Shown piece by piece: positions 33,801-47,024 of a stretch of 64,000 bases of DNA (the stretch's first letter is position 1; each line of letters opens with the position of its first letter). The DNA is from Allacma fusca (lineage: Eukaryota; Arthropoda; Collembola; Symphypleona; Sminthuridae): positions 8,866,001-8,930,000 of the forward strand of contig OX359246.1 in NCBI GenBank assembly GCA_947179485.1, in the 5' to 3' direction. The notes under the pieces are model-generated. The model was not told where the DNA came from and did no database searches. It saw only the letters and a program-made list of their open reading frames with translations. Position numbers and translations under genes: made by a program.

Positions 33801-35216
33801 ATTTTTATATTTTAATAAAATTAGTGTATATACTGAGTTAAAAAACGTTGTGCGGGTCCATAATGGTAGAAAATTATACTTTCCAAGATAGGGGTGCAAT
33901 GTCACAAGTATGATTCCGTGAACTTTCTCTATAAGAGCACCTCATTTGCTCACAGAAAAAAGCTCTCATGAATTGCACAGGGAACGAAAATCACATTGTT
34001 GTACGAGGTGCTGCGTATTATTCATTTATGATTATTATTATGTTTCAAGATGCTTTCCTTTTTGAAAAAATCCTGATTTGGTTTTTCATTTATGAATCCC
34101 GTGACCTCATTTTGGTTATTGAAATGAGCTTTAGAAAATCTTGAACTAAATTTTCTACAAACTGGAGGATTCCCACATTTTAGGAGTCACTCCGATATTT
34201 TGGAAAATGATCGTAGTCTCCCCGCACATATCAGCATCGTATTTGATTTTGTTCGGAATTAAAATGTAGTCCGAAAATTAGTAGAATCTGAATGAATGTA
34301 TTCCAGCAAATGTTGTCTCATTTGTTCCAAATCATTTTTACAGAATATTCAACTCTCTTACATTTTATTTCAGTGAAGGTAAATTGGACAATTCTTGGCA
34401 AGCAAAGTCAACAGTGACCTTCAATATATGTAATTATATCCATCTAGCCAGCATTCAACATTGGGATTGAATCGTCAAATAATTCGCTAGTCTCTATCAA
34501 ATATTGTTCCTTTTTTTCTAAAATCTGATCATTGATCTAGCAAGTACACTTGGAGTAAAATAAAATACTTTAGGATTTTTTTTATATTCAACAAATTAGA
34601 ATAACAAGACGAATAAAATAATATATAATATGATAATATACATATAACTAATAATGATGTTAACATTTTAACTCAGATTTAAAGTTTTACAAAAACGTAC
34701 ACCTGATTTGACCCCAGTATGAAATTTGATGAACTTTCAGAAAATCACATGAAGTAATCGCTGTGCTGAATATTTTAGACAGAAGGCAGAATAGTAAGGC
34801 AAGCCGAGGGTTATTTACCCAGTGATGTGGAAAAAACATTTGAAAAATCTGGAAGCAAATTATTTGTAAAACTGGAGGAATTGTATGACTTTTTTGCCCT
34901 TTTGTATTATTTGTCGTAAGAAAAACATTTGCAGACACCATGTAATTATGTATAAATTATGTGCTTATTTTAATTTTGAAAGTCATTGTTTCCACAAACA
35001 GGAGGGATGAGGGTTGAAAATATTACTGATTAATTGCATTGAAGGGGGTACGGAAAATGACTAAAAATATGTTTACATAATATGTGAACATGTTTGGTGC
35101 TTTTGTACATTATGTAGACCATTTTGCCTTTCAGCGACGATATATACTTTATAGTAAATATAAAAGACCTTTCAGACTTAAAATGTTTAATCTAAGATTT
35201 GTTCTTTATTATCCAG
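30884..35216. other. Intergenic or 5' region of the receptor gene, copy B
   Basis: Aligned to 7422-11740 throughout with scattered substitutions and small indels. No additional gene found. ORFs at 31522-31815 (+) and 31643-31918 (-) are the counterparts of those in A, with no recognisable domain. Confidence 0.4.
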
Positions 35217-35245
35217 GACTGGAAATTTTACTACCATTAAACGGG

Positions 35246-37068
35246 ATGAAATCAACCTGGAATTCCATCATGTCTGCAAACCGTACTGCTGATAATGAAA
35301 CAGCAGAATATGGTATTCGGTTGAAATCAACGTCCATCTTCCGTGCCGAAATTTTAGAACTAATAAATATCTATGTTGTAATATTACAATTATCAGTATG
35401 CATCTTGGATCTTTTCGTCAATTGCATACTGTGCTTGTCATTCAGATGGTGTGAGAAGCCGCTGAAACCTGGACTCGTCCTTCTGTTGTCACTTGTTATT
35501 TCCGATATTTTATCAATAACACTGTATTTCCTACAGCTTATTTTAATATCCCAAGAACCAGGAATCCTTATGTCTACTTCCCAGCTTTTGACTCTGGAAA
35601 TAGTATTGAATATTTCTACATTAACTTCCTCACTACTTGTGATTTACATGGAAGTAAATTTTTGGCTCGCCATATCATTTCCAACAAAATATAAAACATT
35701 CATGACTGCAAAAGCCATTAGATGGTTAGTAGCTTTTTCCTGGATTTTCCCTATTGCGGCTATTCTAATTTATATTGGAGTCTTCACTTGTGCAGGAATG
35801 GAGGTATTTACAATAAGTGGAGATTGTGAGTATTACTTTGAACGCGATAACATCTGGAAAACCATTCTTCTGGTTTTCATCTTCATCTCAATTGCAGCAA
35901 TTGTTTTGATGAATATTGATATTTACTGTACCATCAAGAGATCATCAGAAGGAGCTGTAGTTCCACATGAGGTAATAAATTTGGGGGTAATTACTCATCC
36001 GGTGAGTTTGCGCAGCAGTTATATCTGGCAACCTTAATTTTGCTTTAAAATATTGATTTATTAGATTGCTTGACGATGTTTTGCGTCATGTTCAACTGGG
36101 TAATTACTTGTGTTCATTTGTTTAATGGAGCAAGAGACCAGAGCGTCAAGATTTTCATTTTTCAAGCCTAGAATTCGTGGTTCAAGTGAATTAGTTGAAT
36201 TTAGGTTAGATTAGTAGTAAATGTAAACTGTTTTGTTTTCATAATGAACCAACGTTCAAAGTTATTTCGTAGTCTAAACGGAATAAAATTGTGATAGATG
36301 TTTCTTCATCTAATTGTAAGCTGGTTTGGGTGATTATTTAGAGTCATCGTCGCGGATTGAAATCTGCAATACTGACGACCATTTTGATAACTTCAACGTA
36401 TATGGTTTCATGGATGCCATACATAGCCGTTTATGTCGTCCAGCTTTTACCCGCCAAATTAAAAAACCAGGTAAAAAGTTTCAAGTAATATTGGAATTGA
36501 ATAAATTATTACCGCTTGTTGGTAATAATTACTAATTTTCGTTTCTATTAGCTATGATTTTGAGACGTATTGGACATTAAAATAATTATTAAAATTGCTG
36601 CACAGATTGGATTCAAACACATTTCAACGTGTGTAAATATATGTTGGAATTTTCTGCTGAAAAAAACTACTATTATAGTTTTATTTTTTGTCGGTAAATC
36701 TCATTTGATGAAAACAGCATAGCGAAATGATATTTTGAGGTAAAAAATTCTAACGAATTTCTAAACATGTGACACTTTATAGCATTACTGTCTTTTGACT
36801 GCAGTCATAAGCTGCCCAAGAGTACAAGATTTGTATTGAGATTTGCAAAGAATAATAAAGCCTTTAAATTACGGACTTATTATTTACATATATACAGAAA
36901 ATAATAGCAGCTAATTAGGCTTATCTACTTCTTTCTTTACAGATGACAATTGAAGTGACTATAATTTTGACCTGGTTGACCCGTTCTTTGGTCATCTTGA
37001 AGCCGCTGACTAACCCACTTTACATGGTTCGTTTTCCCGAAATAAAAGTACGGTTAAATAATTTATGA
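35246..37068 (+). CDS. Rhodopsin-like seven-transmembrane receptor, 3 exons, copy B
   Basis: Exons are about 35217-35971 (ATG 35246), 36342-36470 and 36943-37068, all phase 0 with GT-AG borders; 326 aa. Intron 2 is 472 bp against 1996 bp in copy A because both intronic transposons are absent. The class A landmarks listed for copy A are kept, and NFW stands in place of DRY. By eye about 25 substitutions against A change the protein and about 8 are silent. Examples: SMEVNF context I to V/Y changes in TM3, G/A and S/P in the TM6 exon, NPIYV to NPLYM in TM7. No frameshift, stop or lost splice site is seen, so the gene may still be functional. Ligand unknown. Confidence 0.82.
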
Positions 37069-37132
37069 ATACAAAGTTTTATTTTGACTGTAATTCCACG
37101 TTCCCGGCTCATAGCCAAAATTAATCTTGCCC

Positions 37133-37741
37133 GACCAACTGCCACCCCCACAACTGCCATCCGGAGAACTGCCACATTCACACTATCACAATAATATTTT
37201 ATCGCCGGTATAAAAAATGCAAACGGTAACAACTGCCACTCGGAGAACTGCCACAAGTCAGTGCTAACAGCCTATAGCTAACAATTAGCACATACTTTCC
37301 AATGAACCCTTTGCATATGCGCTGCGATGACGCTTACAATTAGTGTAGGTATTTGCAATGGAGCTTAGCATTCGGTTTTGTAATGGTACTTCGCAGTTCG
37401 TAATTCGGTTTATACAATGGCGCTAATAACACTCATTGAAATTAACCTTAGCACATGCTCTGAAATTAAGCTTATCATAGTTATTTTCCACGGCACTTGG
37501 TAATGGCGCTGACCATGATCCTACTGGACATTCCGGTCCTCAAACATATTGAAGCAGCTTTGGCGATACCAACAATAGTGGCTTCAATAGTAGAAGGGAA
37601 TTCACCCAATAGCCCTTTTAACAGCCACCATTTTATCCTAAGAGCGTGAAATAAAGCTTTCATAAACGAGACAGATGTGCAAGGGGTACAAAACCGATGT
37701 GCAATGTGTCAGTTGTGGCAGTAGCGAATGTGGCAGTTGGC
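37133..37741. mobile_element. AACTGCCAC-ended non-autonomous repeat, compact form, copy B
   Basis: Left end ACCAACTGCCACC with further AACTGCCAC words; right end GTGGCAGTTGGC. The interior has reiterated words such as GCGCTAA, CATATGCGCTG and GCATTCGG. No coding capacity. It includes the empty Gypsy target at 37656-37660 (GCTTT, against GTTTT in A and C). Confidence 0.55.
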
Positions 37742-38396
37742 TTATGGCTTAACCAAAATAATTTTTTCGGGAAACAATATCCGTCTGAGAGGCAGGGAAA
37801 ATTGGATAATAATGTAGCCTTAGTGTAGTCTTGTATATAGTGATGGGAATGTTCCGGTCTGTTCCCAAATTTCTGATTTTGTCTCGAGGGCCATTCTAAA
37901 TGATCTGTTTCATACACGCGGAACAAGGAATACAATCCGGTGGATTACCTGAATTAGAAACATGGACCAGTCCATCCGTCGGACATTTGAACAAAACATT
38001 AGTAGCGGCGAATTATTATTTGTATCAAAATATGTACTAATCAAAGTCTGTATATTGTGTTAAATAATAATACAGCTGAAACAAACTCGCTTGCCTGACG
38101 CTTTAGACGTTCCTATACACTTACCTATGATATACCGGTTTCGTCCTAATATAGGAACGGTCTTATCTTAATAGTTAGCTCAAAATTTTAAAACGGATCC
38201 ACTGGTTAGACATAACTGACCATTTAAAATGGTCCAAGATTTAGGACCAGGCCGGACAAGACTAAAAGCTTTGATCCAGACCACAACAGTTCCAGCACTT
38301 ATTGTTAGTCCTGGCAAGCGACAGTAAACGGGAGGTTTTGAAATTACTTAAACAGAATTAGGCCCACGAGTAACTATAAGTTAACATTGTTGAATT
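37742..38396. other. Intergenic stretch, copy B
   Basis: Aligned to 23487-24183 at both ends, but the middle (about 38020-38230) differs. No gene seen. Confidence 0.4.
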
Positions 38397-38603
38397 ATGA
38401 ACATGGATCAGGATCAAGGATCAAATACTGTCGAGGCAATTGAAAATGAGAGCTGGCCAAGTGTGTTACGCACGCCTGTCCGATTAGTTTATGCGTCTTA
38501 CCAAAGTGATCGTCGACCATCGATTGACTCTTTATGTATACCCACACAAATGTTCGAGTTTCAAAAAATCATCGTTCCGAGATTATTTAAGGCTCTCTCG
38601 TAG
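38397..38603 (+). CDS. Hypothetical short ORF, 68 codons, copy B
   Basis: ATG at 38397; begins MNMDQDQGSNTVEAIENESW and ends at TAG 38601-38603. The N-terminal part is acidic, followed by a short basic stretch. No domain, signal peptide or membrane segment is visible. Copies A and C keep the start but have a stop in copy A after 35 codons. It could be a first exon of an unseen gene or chance. Confidence 0.28.
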   Translation: MNMDQDQGSNTVEAIENESWPSVLRTPVRLVYASYQSDRRPSIDSLCIPTQMFEFQKIIVPRLFKALS

Positions 38604-38697
38604 GGTGGTGTCAGCTACGGCTATCCTCTCTGACATTCTTTATTGTATTATGTTGAGCTCATTGCAAAAACTGCTGTTGCAAATAAAAAATGTTGTT

Positions 38698-38945
38698 TGA
38701 AAAAAAATGAAATTTAAAAATGAAATTTAAAAAAATGAAATTTAAAAATGAAATTTAAAAATGAAATTTAATAATGAAATTTAAAAAAATGAAATTTGAT
38801 AAAATGAAATTTAAAAATGAAATTTAAAAAAATGAAATCTAAAAAAATGAAATTTGAAAAAATGAAATTTAAAAATGAAATTTAAAAAAATGAAATTTAA
38901 AAAATGAAATTTAAAAAAATGAAATTTAAAAAATAAAATTTAAAA
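38698..38945. repeat. (AAAAATGAAATTT)n simple repeat
   Basis: About 250 bp of units of 10-14 bp built from ATGAAATTTAAAAA, with variable A runs. A shorter relative is at 25340-25440, the matching end of copy A. Confidence 0.9.
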
Positions 38946-39756
38946 TTTTTTTATAGATTTTTTTTTTAAATTTTTGAAAATATTGTTATTAATACTACTG
39001 ACTGGTTGAGTTCCTCAACGATTTCAGAAATCCCGGCTGATACAAAGGTCAACGATTTTCGAATTCCCTATTGGCAAAAATAATTTTCCTACAAAACGAC
39101 AAACACCTGTCAAATAAGGCCAACCAATATAAAAATCCATGTTTGTCTAACAAGTTTCCGTGAAACAAAGCAACAAACTTGAAAATCCCTGGCAAAAAAG
39201 ATCAACGAATTCTAAAACCTAGTCGCAAAATATAATCCCTTCTCTTTGAGATTTTAATTGCTCATCCGCCTTGTTTTTGCAACATTTTTTTGGTGAGCAA
39301 CGATTTTTTCAGGACAATTCTTCCGCCTTAATAAGATTCCCTGAGTGTTCGCCTTATAGTACAATCACTCAGGTTGACGCCAAAGTCGCTTCTTACGCTT
39401 TTAGCGATCAGATTTAGTAGAGACGTTCCTAATTTCTGCGGTGTTCATTATTTAACGGTTGACTCCGTTGCTGGTAAACCCGGATCGGCCAGTGTGAGGT
39501 ATTTCTTAATTTTTTAGATCCTCCTCCACCTGAAAATCACTGTTTGAACAGCTGGATAGGGAACGTGTAGGAATTCGGATGGTCTTTCATTAGAAGCGCA
39601 GTCAATGTACCACGGGACAATTAAATAATTTTAATCGGGGCTTAACTCCTTTCCGCGGACTTGATTTACCTCATGTATTTGATTATCACATTATGTATGG
39701 TAAATACAAATAATGCCATCCATGCCAGATCACCTTTTTCATGAATTGTGGGGACA
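38946..39756. other. Spacer between copy B and copy C
   Basis: After a short match to A (to about 39010) there is some 750 bp with no match elsewhere in the window and no gene I can support. Whether the same spacer precedes copy A cannot be seen. Confidence 0.45.
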
Positions 39757-42486
39757 GTGAGGCAATGCCGTAGGCATAGTGCAAAATTTTGTCACACATT
39801 TTCCCAGGAAAATTGTCTTTCACAACTTGTACAACTGCAAATTATTTAGCTAATTCAGCTACAAATAGTCCCAACTCTTTGTAAATGTATGACTTACAAA
39901 CCCTTAATTTGGTTTTAGGATAGTTATTACCAGAAAATGTTTATACATGCTTTTGTACATTGGAGATGTCGTAATTCAAAATTATGGTCAGTGACTGTAT
40001 CATGAAAATTGTTTTTCGAATGGATGCCATGGTGTTTTACGAAATTTCAATGCAATTTCATTCCATATTTTTGCAGGCGGCTCTCAAACGGATGCGAAAT
40101 ATTTGAAGTTTTCAAAGGCAACAGTCAAGGAAGGCATCGTATTCGTAGAATCAGTCCTTGTAGTATGTAAAGCAAAGCTGAGCAAAATATTCACCTTAAA
40201 TCCTACATATGTTTAGATTATTATGTGGAGCCTACATTTTAGCTTACATATCGAGATCACTCGCTGGGTTCGACCCTACCTACAAGCTACATACATCACT
40301 CCTGAGATTTGACCCTACCTGCAACCGACATTCATCGTTTTCGGAATTGAAATTGAAGCCCACAAGTTATTTATAATGACCACACTTTCAAAATAAGCAA
40401 TGCGAAGTTAGCAATGAAAGTGCGTGTTCAAGTCATATTATTAAAATTTGTTTTCGAAACTTTTCAAATACTATTTCAGCAATGGTTTGTGTGCTACTCA
40501 TTAAAAATCAATTTCTGTTACGTGAGTTACATTTTATAATTCGCTAAATTCAGTAATGAATAGTGAAGAAATAATGTCAATTTTAGTACAACATTAATAA
40601 AGCCACCAGTTTAATGCCGGGAATTTTAAACAAAATGTACAAACTGATTCTCATTTTTAATCAACTTTTCATTTTGCACGATAACTTGTTATTTCGGGAG
40701 AGATCAAGAGATAATACGACATTATACTCTGAACAGTTATTTAATAAACATGTCTGAGTTGTACCTTGTCGAATCCTATTCACCAAAGTCTTTAGGGTCT
40801 TTTGGCGGGGTAAATCGACTGCAAGAATTAAATAAAAACTCTTCTATCGCTAGTCTAAAAAATTCTTCACATCCAGAACGCATATACACTACATAAGTTG
40901 GCACGGAAAAAGCGTTTCATCCAAAGATGCATAGTTGAATCACAGTACATATATCCTTCCTTTAAATGATATCAAAATATTCTTCTACATTTCCTATATC
41001 TAGTACAAATGCCAGTCTCGAGCCCTGCCTATATGCATATATTTTAAAATCATCGACAACTCTGCCTTCCTATATATTCTTATTTCCTATATAGGTTCCT
41101 TTGACATACAACACGCATTCCTATGCCTATCCTTTAAAGAAACGTTGGAATTGCATATATCGTTGGCAAAATTCTAAAAAGTACCATTTTTAATGGAGAT
41201 CCCATTTAAAAAGCACGTGTTACGAAATGAAAATGGTACCATTTAAAATTTAACCGGCGATATCTTCATTAAAAAGTCGATGCAGGTCTTTCTCATGGCC
41301 TTTCCTATTTCCTACATACATACTTTATGCTTTGCCGGCCAACTCCTAGCATGAAACGTTACACCTGCAGCGTAAGTTGTTGTTACAGCTCCGAATTGAG
41401 TACTACTGTAGTTACTAATTGTAGGTATTTACCTATCGCCGTAAAATATAATGGAACATAAGAATAGGGCAGAATTAATGGAGGTTAGAATGAGATTGTC
41501 CTGACTGAAGAGAATCCAGTCGATATGACTGGCAGAATCAAATCTTTATCTATTGTTCATCGGCATTTAAATCTCGTTTGAGAAAATTTTCATTGCAAAC
41601 ACTTCGTTGCAGTTACAAAGTTTTGTAAGTTGATTCTACTATTCGCTGTCTTAGTCAATCTCTCTTTAACAAAAATAACGTCTACAAAATTTTTGACGGT
41701 GTACTTGATACTCGAGTACGGTTGGAGTTCCAGCATGGGTCGGTCGGTATAAACGTTTTATACTCGTAATTATACTCGAAATATAATACCGTCCTCCGAG
41801 TACAGGATGTTTTACTCGTACTTGAAGACACAAATCCGGGTCAGGGGGAATTTGGGCCGACAATTCGAGTACATTTCCAAGTACGAGTACAGTATGGATA
41901 CTCGACCCTTGAGGAGCTATACTGCATAAGTGTTAAAAAATTAAACTGGACGCGCCGTCACTCGAGGGGTTTCGGTAATAATAACTACGTATAAGTGGAT
42001 TTCGGTCTAAAATTATATAACGGTTCATTTCAAGTTTTTAAAACTACAACATTCTTAAGTTCAGTAATTATTCAGCTATTAAAGCTTGTGTCATTGAAAT
42101 ATTCAATTCATGATATTAAATCAACCAGACCTGCGTTGTTTCATATGAAGTTCAAATACGAACATACTACATGACATCCCGAGTATTTTACTGTCACAGT
42201 GCTGTCTCGACTATCTATGGGGACAATTGTATTGTTCCGTCCCAATTATTTTGCTGTCACAGCTCCGTCCAGATTTTTTTTGTTTGGCACAGTTTCGTTA
42301 TCCTTAGGGATGCCCTTTTCCTTGTATAAACTAAAACACAAAGATACGAATTCTAGTCAGCCATTTTAAACATCCATCTCTAAGCACAGTGATAAGTACA
42401 GAGCTGGTGTCTGCATGTCAATCGTTATGAATAAAAACAAGGAGCATTTTAATCTAAACGCAGGAAGTACTCATAAAGAATGAGTA

Positions 42487-43619
42487 CAGGTAGCACACAG
42501 ATATTTTTAACACTTTTAGACAACATTTATTGTCGTCACTGATGACGTATGGTCCAAACCGCTAATTGTAAATTAGAGCGGCATTTATGGGCTTCACATT
42601 GAGCTTATGCGACCGTCCGTGTTTATTAAAATGGCAAAGAAATTTAGTCCGGAAGTTGAGGGGACAGTTTTGTGACAGTATTTCCCATGTGACAGTGACC
42701 AATATAATAAATAAAAAAGGTTTGAGGCGCAAAATTAAAGCTAGTGACCTTCCATCACCGAAAAAGAAATACCCGCCTCTCCAAGCAAAACCACCCATTG
42801 TAAGCCAGATCCGATTATTGGTGTCCAAGGTGAACCCGCTTACCCAGAAAGATATTTCTCGAAGAGAAGAATTATCCCCGAGTGCGGTGAGAAAAATTAT
42901 TTCCAAACTCAACAAGGAAATTCGTCACAAACATCGAGTTCATAAGTTGACCCAGCGCCACATGGCCAATCGGAAACCGAATAGCCGAATCCGGAATGAG
43001 CGTCATCTTGCCGGCAAAAGGTCCGAAATTGTAGTGCCATTGGATGCGGACAAGTTCTTCAAGACAGTAATGGCGGTTGGGGGAATATGTGGTAGAGGAG
43101 TGTTGCCCCTCGTTAAAGTGCCACGAAAAGTACAAATAAATAAAGAGTGCTATAATTACCGTGTTTTAAGGCCACTAGTGAATCGCCACATTCCATCAGT
43201 CTACAGTGGGGTCCTGGACAAGGTGTTCATACACCATGACACGGCATGCTCCAACACTGCCCGGAAAACTCAGGCCCACGCTCAAGATGTGAGTGTGAAG
43301 ATCATTACAAATAGCGAAATAACTATTAAGTCGCCTGACGCCAGCCAAATGGTTTTTTTTAGTTTTGGCTACCATAAAAAACGCCTAGGGCGTCGCGCTC
43401 CTACAACCGAAAACGGGCTTTGGAAAATCCTGTAGGAGACGTGGCGCAAAGTCGACCTGTCCATGGTCAACCGAGTGTACCGACCGTGGAAAGCTCTTTG
43501 CCGATTCATCGTACACAAGAATGGGAATCACATTGAGCATGTGAAAAAAAATCATCTCAATTACAAGTTTTAAATTTTGTGAAATAAAAGTGTTAAAAAT
43601 ATCTGTGTGCTGCCTACTG
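42487..43619 (+). mobile_element. Tc1/mariner-superfamily transposon (degenerate), copy C
   Basis: Same element as 2731-3863, with TA flanks and inverted repeats preserved. I see no difference from copy A in this element. Confidence 0.88.
42587..43573 (+). pseudogene. Tc1/mariner transposase remnant, copy C
   Basis: Same reading as 2831-3817: open to an in-frame TAG at 43433-43435, then coding-like to TAA at 43571-43573, with the core deletion between LDADKFF and VMAVGG. Confidence 0.82.
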
Positions 43620-43927
43620 TATATAGCATAAAAATGATATAGATTTTTGTGATGTGAATGAGCATGTTGTATACAGGGTCCAGACACATGCCTAATGCTA
43701 ATTTACATGCTTTAATCGGCTTTTCTACATTATATGCATTACAGACACTTACACAAGTATCTCAACAGGTTCCACTGACCAAGTATTTATTAAAAGGGCC
43801 ACTAAAATTTAATAGTGTAACCCGGTTTAAGGGTAAACAGGTTAAACCAAGTTAAGGATATTAAGATAGGAGGACTAGGATGCCCAAAATATAGCTAGGG
43901 ACAAGCTTTGGGTGGACCTAAAAACAC

Positions 43928-45118
43928 CAGGGATGTCAACGATTAATAATCACGATTAATGATTAACGATTAATGATTACTAATTATTAATCATCAATCG
44001 TTAATTTAGTAAGCTTGGATTGTTTGAAATAATCATCAATTGTAATCATCAATTAACCTTTTTGCAAAAATCAATCATCAATTGTAATCATCAATTAACC
44101 TTTTTCAAAAATCAATCATCAAATGTAATCATCAATTAACCTTTTTCAAAAATCAATCGTCAATTGTAATCATCAATTTACCGTTTTCAAAAATCAATTA
44201 TCAATTGTAATCATCAATTAGCCGTTTTCAAAAATCAATTATCAATTGTAATCATCAATTAGCCGTTTTCAAAAATCAATTATCAATTGTAATCATCAAT
44301 TAGCCGTTTTCAAAAATCAATTATCAATTGTAATCATCAATTATCGGGCTGGCGACGTCTCCAAAATTCTAAGCCGTCTAGGGTTCGAAGAAGTTTTTAC
44401 TAAGCAGTGTCCGGTGTATCTGGCTGATAATATAAAGGATATAATACACTCTGTTTACGATCAGAGCAGTTTACACGACATGAACAGAATCCTGAACTCC
44501 TCGTCTCACCCTTTGTACAAGTTAGCTTATTAAAATGATAAATGCAAGCAGTATCTAAATACCCACATTACATTGTTAATTGCAATCCTCAATTAATTAA
44601 TTTTCAAAATAATCGTTAATCGTTAATTGCAATCATCAATGAAAATTATTTTCGAAGTAATCGTTAATTGTAATCATCAGTGAAAATTATTTCTAAAGTA
44701 ATCGTTAATTGTAATCAACACGGAAAATTATTTTTAAAGTAATCGTTAATTGTAATCATCAGTGAATAATATTTTCAAAGTAATCGTTAATTGTAATCAT
44801 CAGTGAAAATGATTTCTAAAGTAATCGTTAATTGTAATCATCAGTGAAAATTATTTCTAAAGTAATCGTTAATTGTAATCATCAGTGAAAATTATTTCTA
44901 AAGTAATCGTTAATTGTAATCATCAGTGAAAATTATTTCTAAAGTAATCGTTAATTGTAATCATCAGTGAATAATATTTTTAAAGTAATCGTTAATCGTA
45001 ATTATTAATTATTAGTTATAAGCCCATTAAACATTAATTGTAATTATAAATTCATTTTGTTTTCGAAGTAATCGTTAATCGTTAATTGTAATCACAAAAT
45101 TGGAAATTGACATCCCTG
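43928..45118. mobile_element. hAT-like element filled with 41-bp repeats, copy C
   Basis: Ends and AAAAACAC duplication (43920-43927, 45119-45126) as in copy A. It is 7 bp longer because CGTTAAT is duplicated near 45075. The 62-codon block is at 44345-44533. Confidence 0.87.
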
Positions 45119-45577
45119 AAAAACACTGAATATGCTCCTGCGAAAGCACTCAAAAAAAGAACTTACTCGAAAAAAGTATATAGAGTGTATAACATGGAGA
45201 TCCAAATACCGATGATTAATAACTTTATTATTTCCAAATGAATTTTCCAATAAACAATAAATTATAATAAATCGACTATATAAATAATAATAATAAATAT
45301 GACTACATACATATATAGTCATATTTAGTTTTAATTCTAGCAAACAATAATTTGGTACATGTAAAAATTTGAAAATAATTTAAAATTGATTAGTTGAGTC
45401 TGAAGATTAAAATTTCGAGTAGGCCTTTCCAGGAGAGACCTATTGACAAATAACACTCAAATAATACAATCGAAGGTTCAAGTTTTAGTTTGGTACAGTT
45501 AACAGTTAACTTGCATCAGATACAAGGCTAACTTCAAATTAGTTTATTGTTCAGCATAAACAGATAATTTGGATTAA

Positions 45578-45878
45578 TTACGTTGTAAACCACTTTTGAC
45601 TGTGCTCGTTGATGCTTAATTCATTCAAAGGTATAACACATGTTAAGAGGACCGTGGGTGCATCTTCCAGAACAACATTGCTGGGGAGCGTAACAGGGTC
45701 CACCGGGTGGATAACAAGGCTGCAGATAAATGCAAATAAAAGAATAGTTAGATTTATTAACTTGATAGAATTGGTTGGTAAAATCATCTCTAACTCGGCA
45801 AGTTTCAAAAAATAGTCATAGTATGCGTCTTTCCCACATGTGCTCAGAACAACAGCTATCAAACATGCCGTAAGCAAC
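45578..45878 (-). pseudogene. GPCR-like TM6-TM7 exon, least damaged, copy C
   Basis: Open for about 99 codons on the - strand through both hydrophobic segments and on to a stop at 45578. It lacks the 2-bp deletion of copy A and the 1-bp insertion of copy B. The acceptor CTTTAG is intact. After SLVIHPVDP the frame continues TLPSNVVLEDAPTVLLTC, which could be a receptor tail. I cannot link it to a complete gene. It could be a functional exon, but the other exons are not convincingly intact. Confidence 0.4.
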
Positions 45879-46149
45879 CTAAAGAGTCAAGTCATATTAA
45901 TTGTAAATTCCACAGAACATAATATTTTAATATTTTGAACTGCGTACCGTAAATTTAAGTGTCTGATCATTATATACAAAATATATATTATACACAAATA
46001 TTATTTACATTTATAAATAAAAATATATATTCACAGAAACCCCGTGGCTAAAACGACGAATATTATTATGCCAATAATCTCAAGTGAAAAATGTAGAATA
46101 ATCTAATTTGTTAAATTCAAAGCAAATGGCAGCTGCTTGATGGCCTGTC

Positions 46150-46350
46150 TTATGCCTGTGGAAACGTATTTGCAGTGAGAACTAATAATTTGTGAAATGT
46201 TAATGCGTATGTGATTGGAACGGAATAATACGTGATAAAAATTATAATGGTAAAAAAACGATTGTCTTCCCGTAGTTCTTCTAGGTAATATCCAACGCGG
46301 CAGTCGTGCTCCAAACCACAGAAGTCAATTAAATTGGCGAGATGTACAGT
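46150..46350 (-). pseudogene. GPCR-like ECL2-TM5 exon, copy C
   Basis: Identical in reading to 6385-6585: 66 open codons with Asp-Cys, Tyr-Tyr and a hydrophobic helix. A GC-type donor is possible after CAG. Confidence 0.38.
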
Positions 46351-47024
46351 TTAAATTCCTTTGAACAATGAATCGAAATGTGTCCCTCAAACCCTCAATG
46401 ATATTTGACATTTTCTTAAAAACGAACAATAGTTACAATAGCAATTGTGCGCCAAATTATTTCTGAAAAACTTTGTATTTTCCACTGGTTTTTCATTTAA
46501 TGAATTTTACGATTGTGGAACTATAAGTTTGGAGGCATACAATAGGAAGCACAATAATTAAGATCGTAAATTTTATCATTGCAATAGCGATACCAAAGAC
46601 GATGCTTGTCAGTTGTACAAGTGGTAAGACTGACCAGAGCAGTGATTTAGAATAGACTATGAGAGTATTAATATTAAGAGGCTGAAATTCCTAGCTTGAT
46701 CTGACAAGGGGATGTTCCTGCATTCCTATTATCCCATTGATTGCAGGGTTCATCCCATGCCGTTTATGTGGTTTAGGAACCAGTTGGCTACAAAATGTTC
46801 CATGCATATAGCTCATAGGGTAGATGTTGGAAAAATCCACCATAATAATTTATACAAAGCAGCAATATTTGCTTCGGGCATGAAATTTATGAAACTTGGG
46901 TTGAAACTGTTCCACCTATGTTCATTCTTTTAACAGAACAAAACAAACCAATTATAGCAATACGTTTTGAATACTTTAGTGCATATATAAATATTTCGCT
47001 AAAAACCCGCTTCGGAACGAATTA

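Larger units (their letters stand above)
25990..39000. repeat. Copy B: older diverged paralogous block
   Basis: Pieces align collinearly to copy A: about 26000-26160 to 260-400; 26275-26580 to 660-960; 28810-37270 to 5390-15320; 37275-37655 to 18235-18601; 37656-38690 to 23406-24440; and about 38940-39010 to 25430-25460. In the receptor region identity is high, a few percent divergence by eye. Most transposons of A and C are absent. B therefore preserves a state of the unit from before those insertions, and it has acquired its own insertions at 26.7-28.2 kb. Confidence 0.9.

Noticed and set aside
45578..45877. Signal peptide plus start of an Ig-like domain
   Set aside because: The SNVVLEDAPTVLLTC part looks Ig-like, but there is no second half of a domain nearby. 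Similarity of SLVIHPVDP to the TM7 end of the neighbouring receptor and the adjacent TM5-like exon make a receptor exon more likely.
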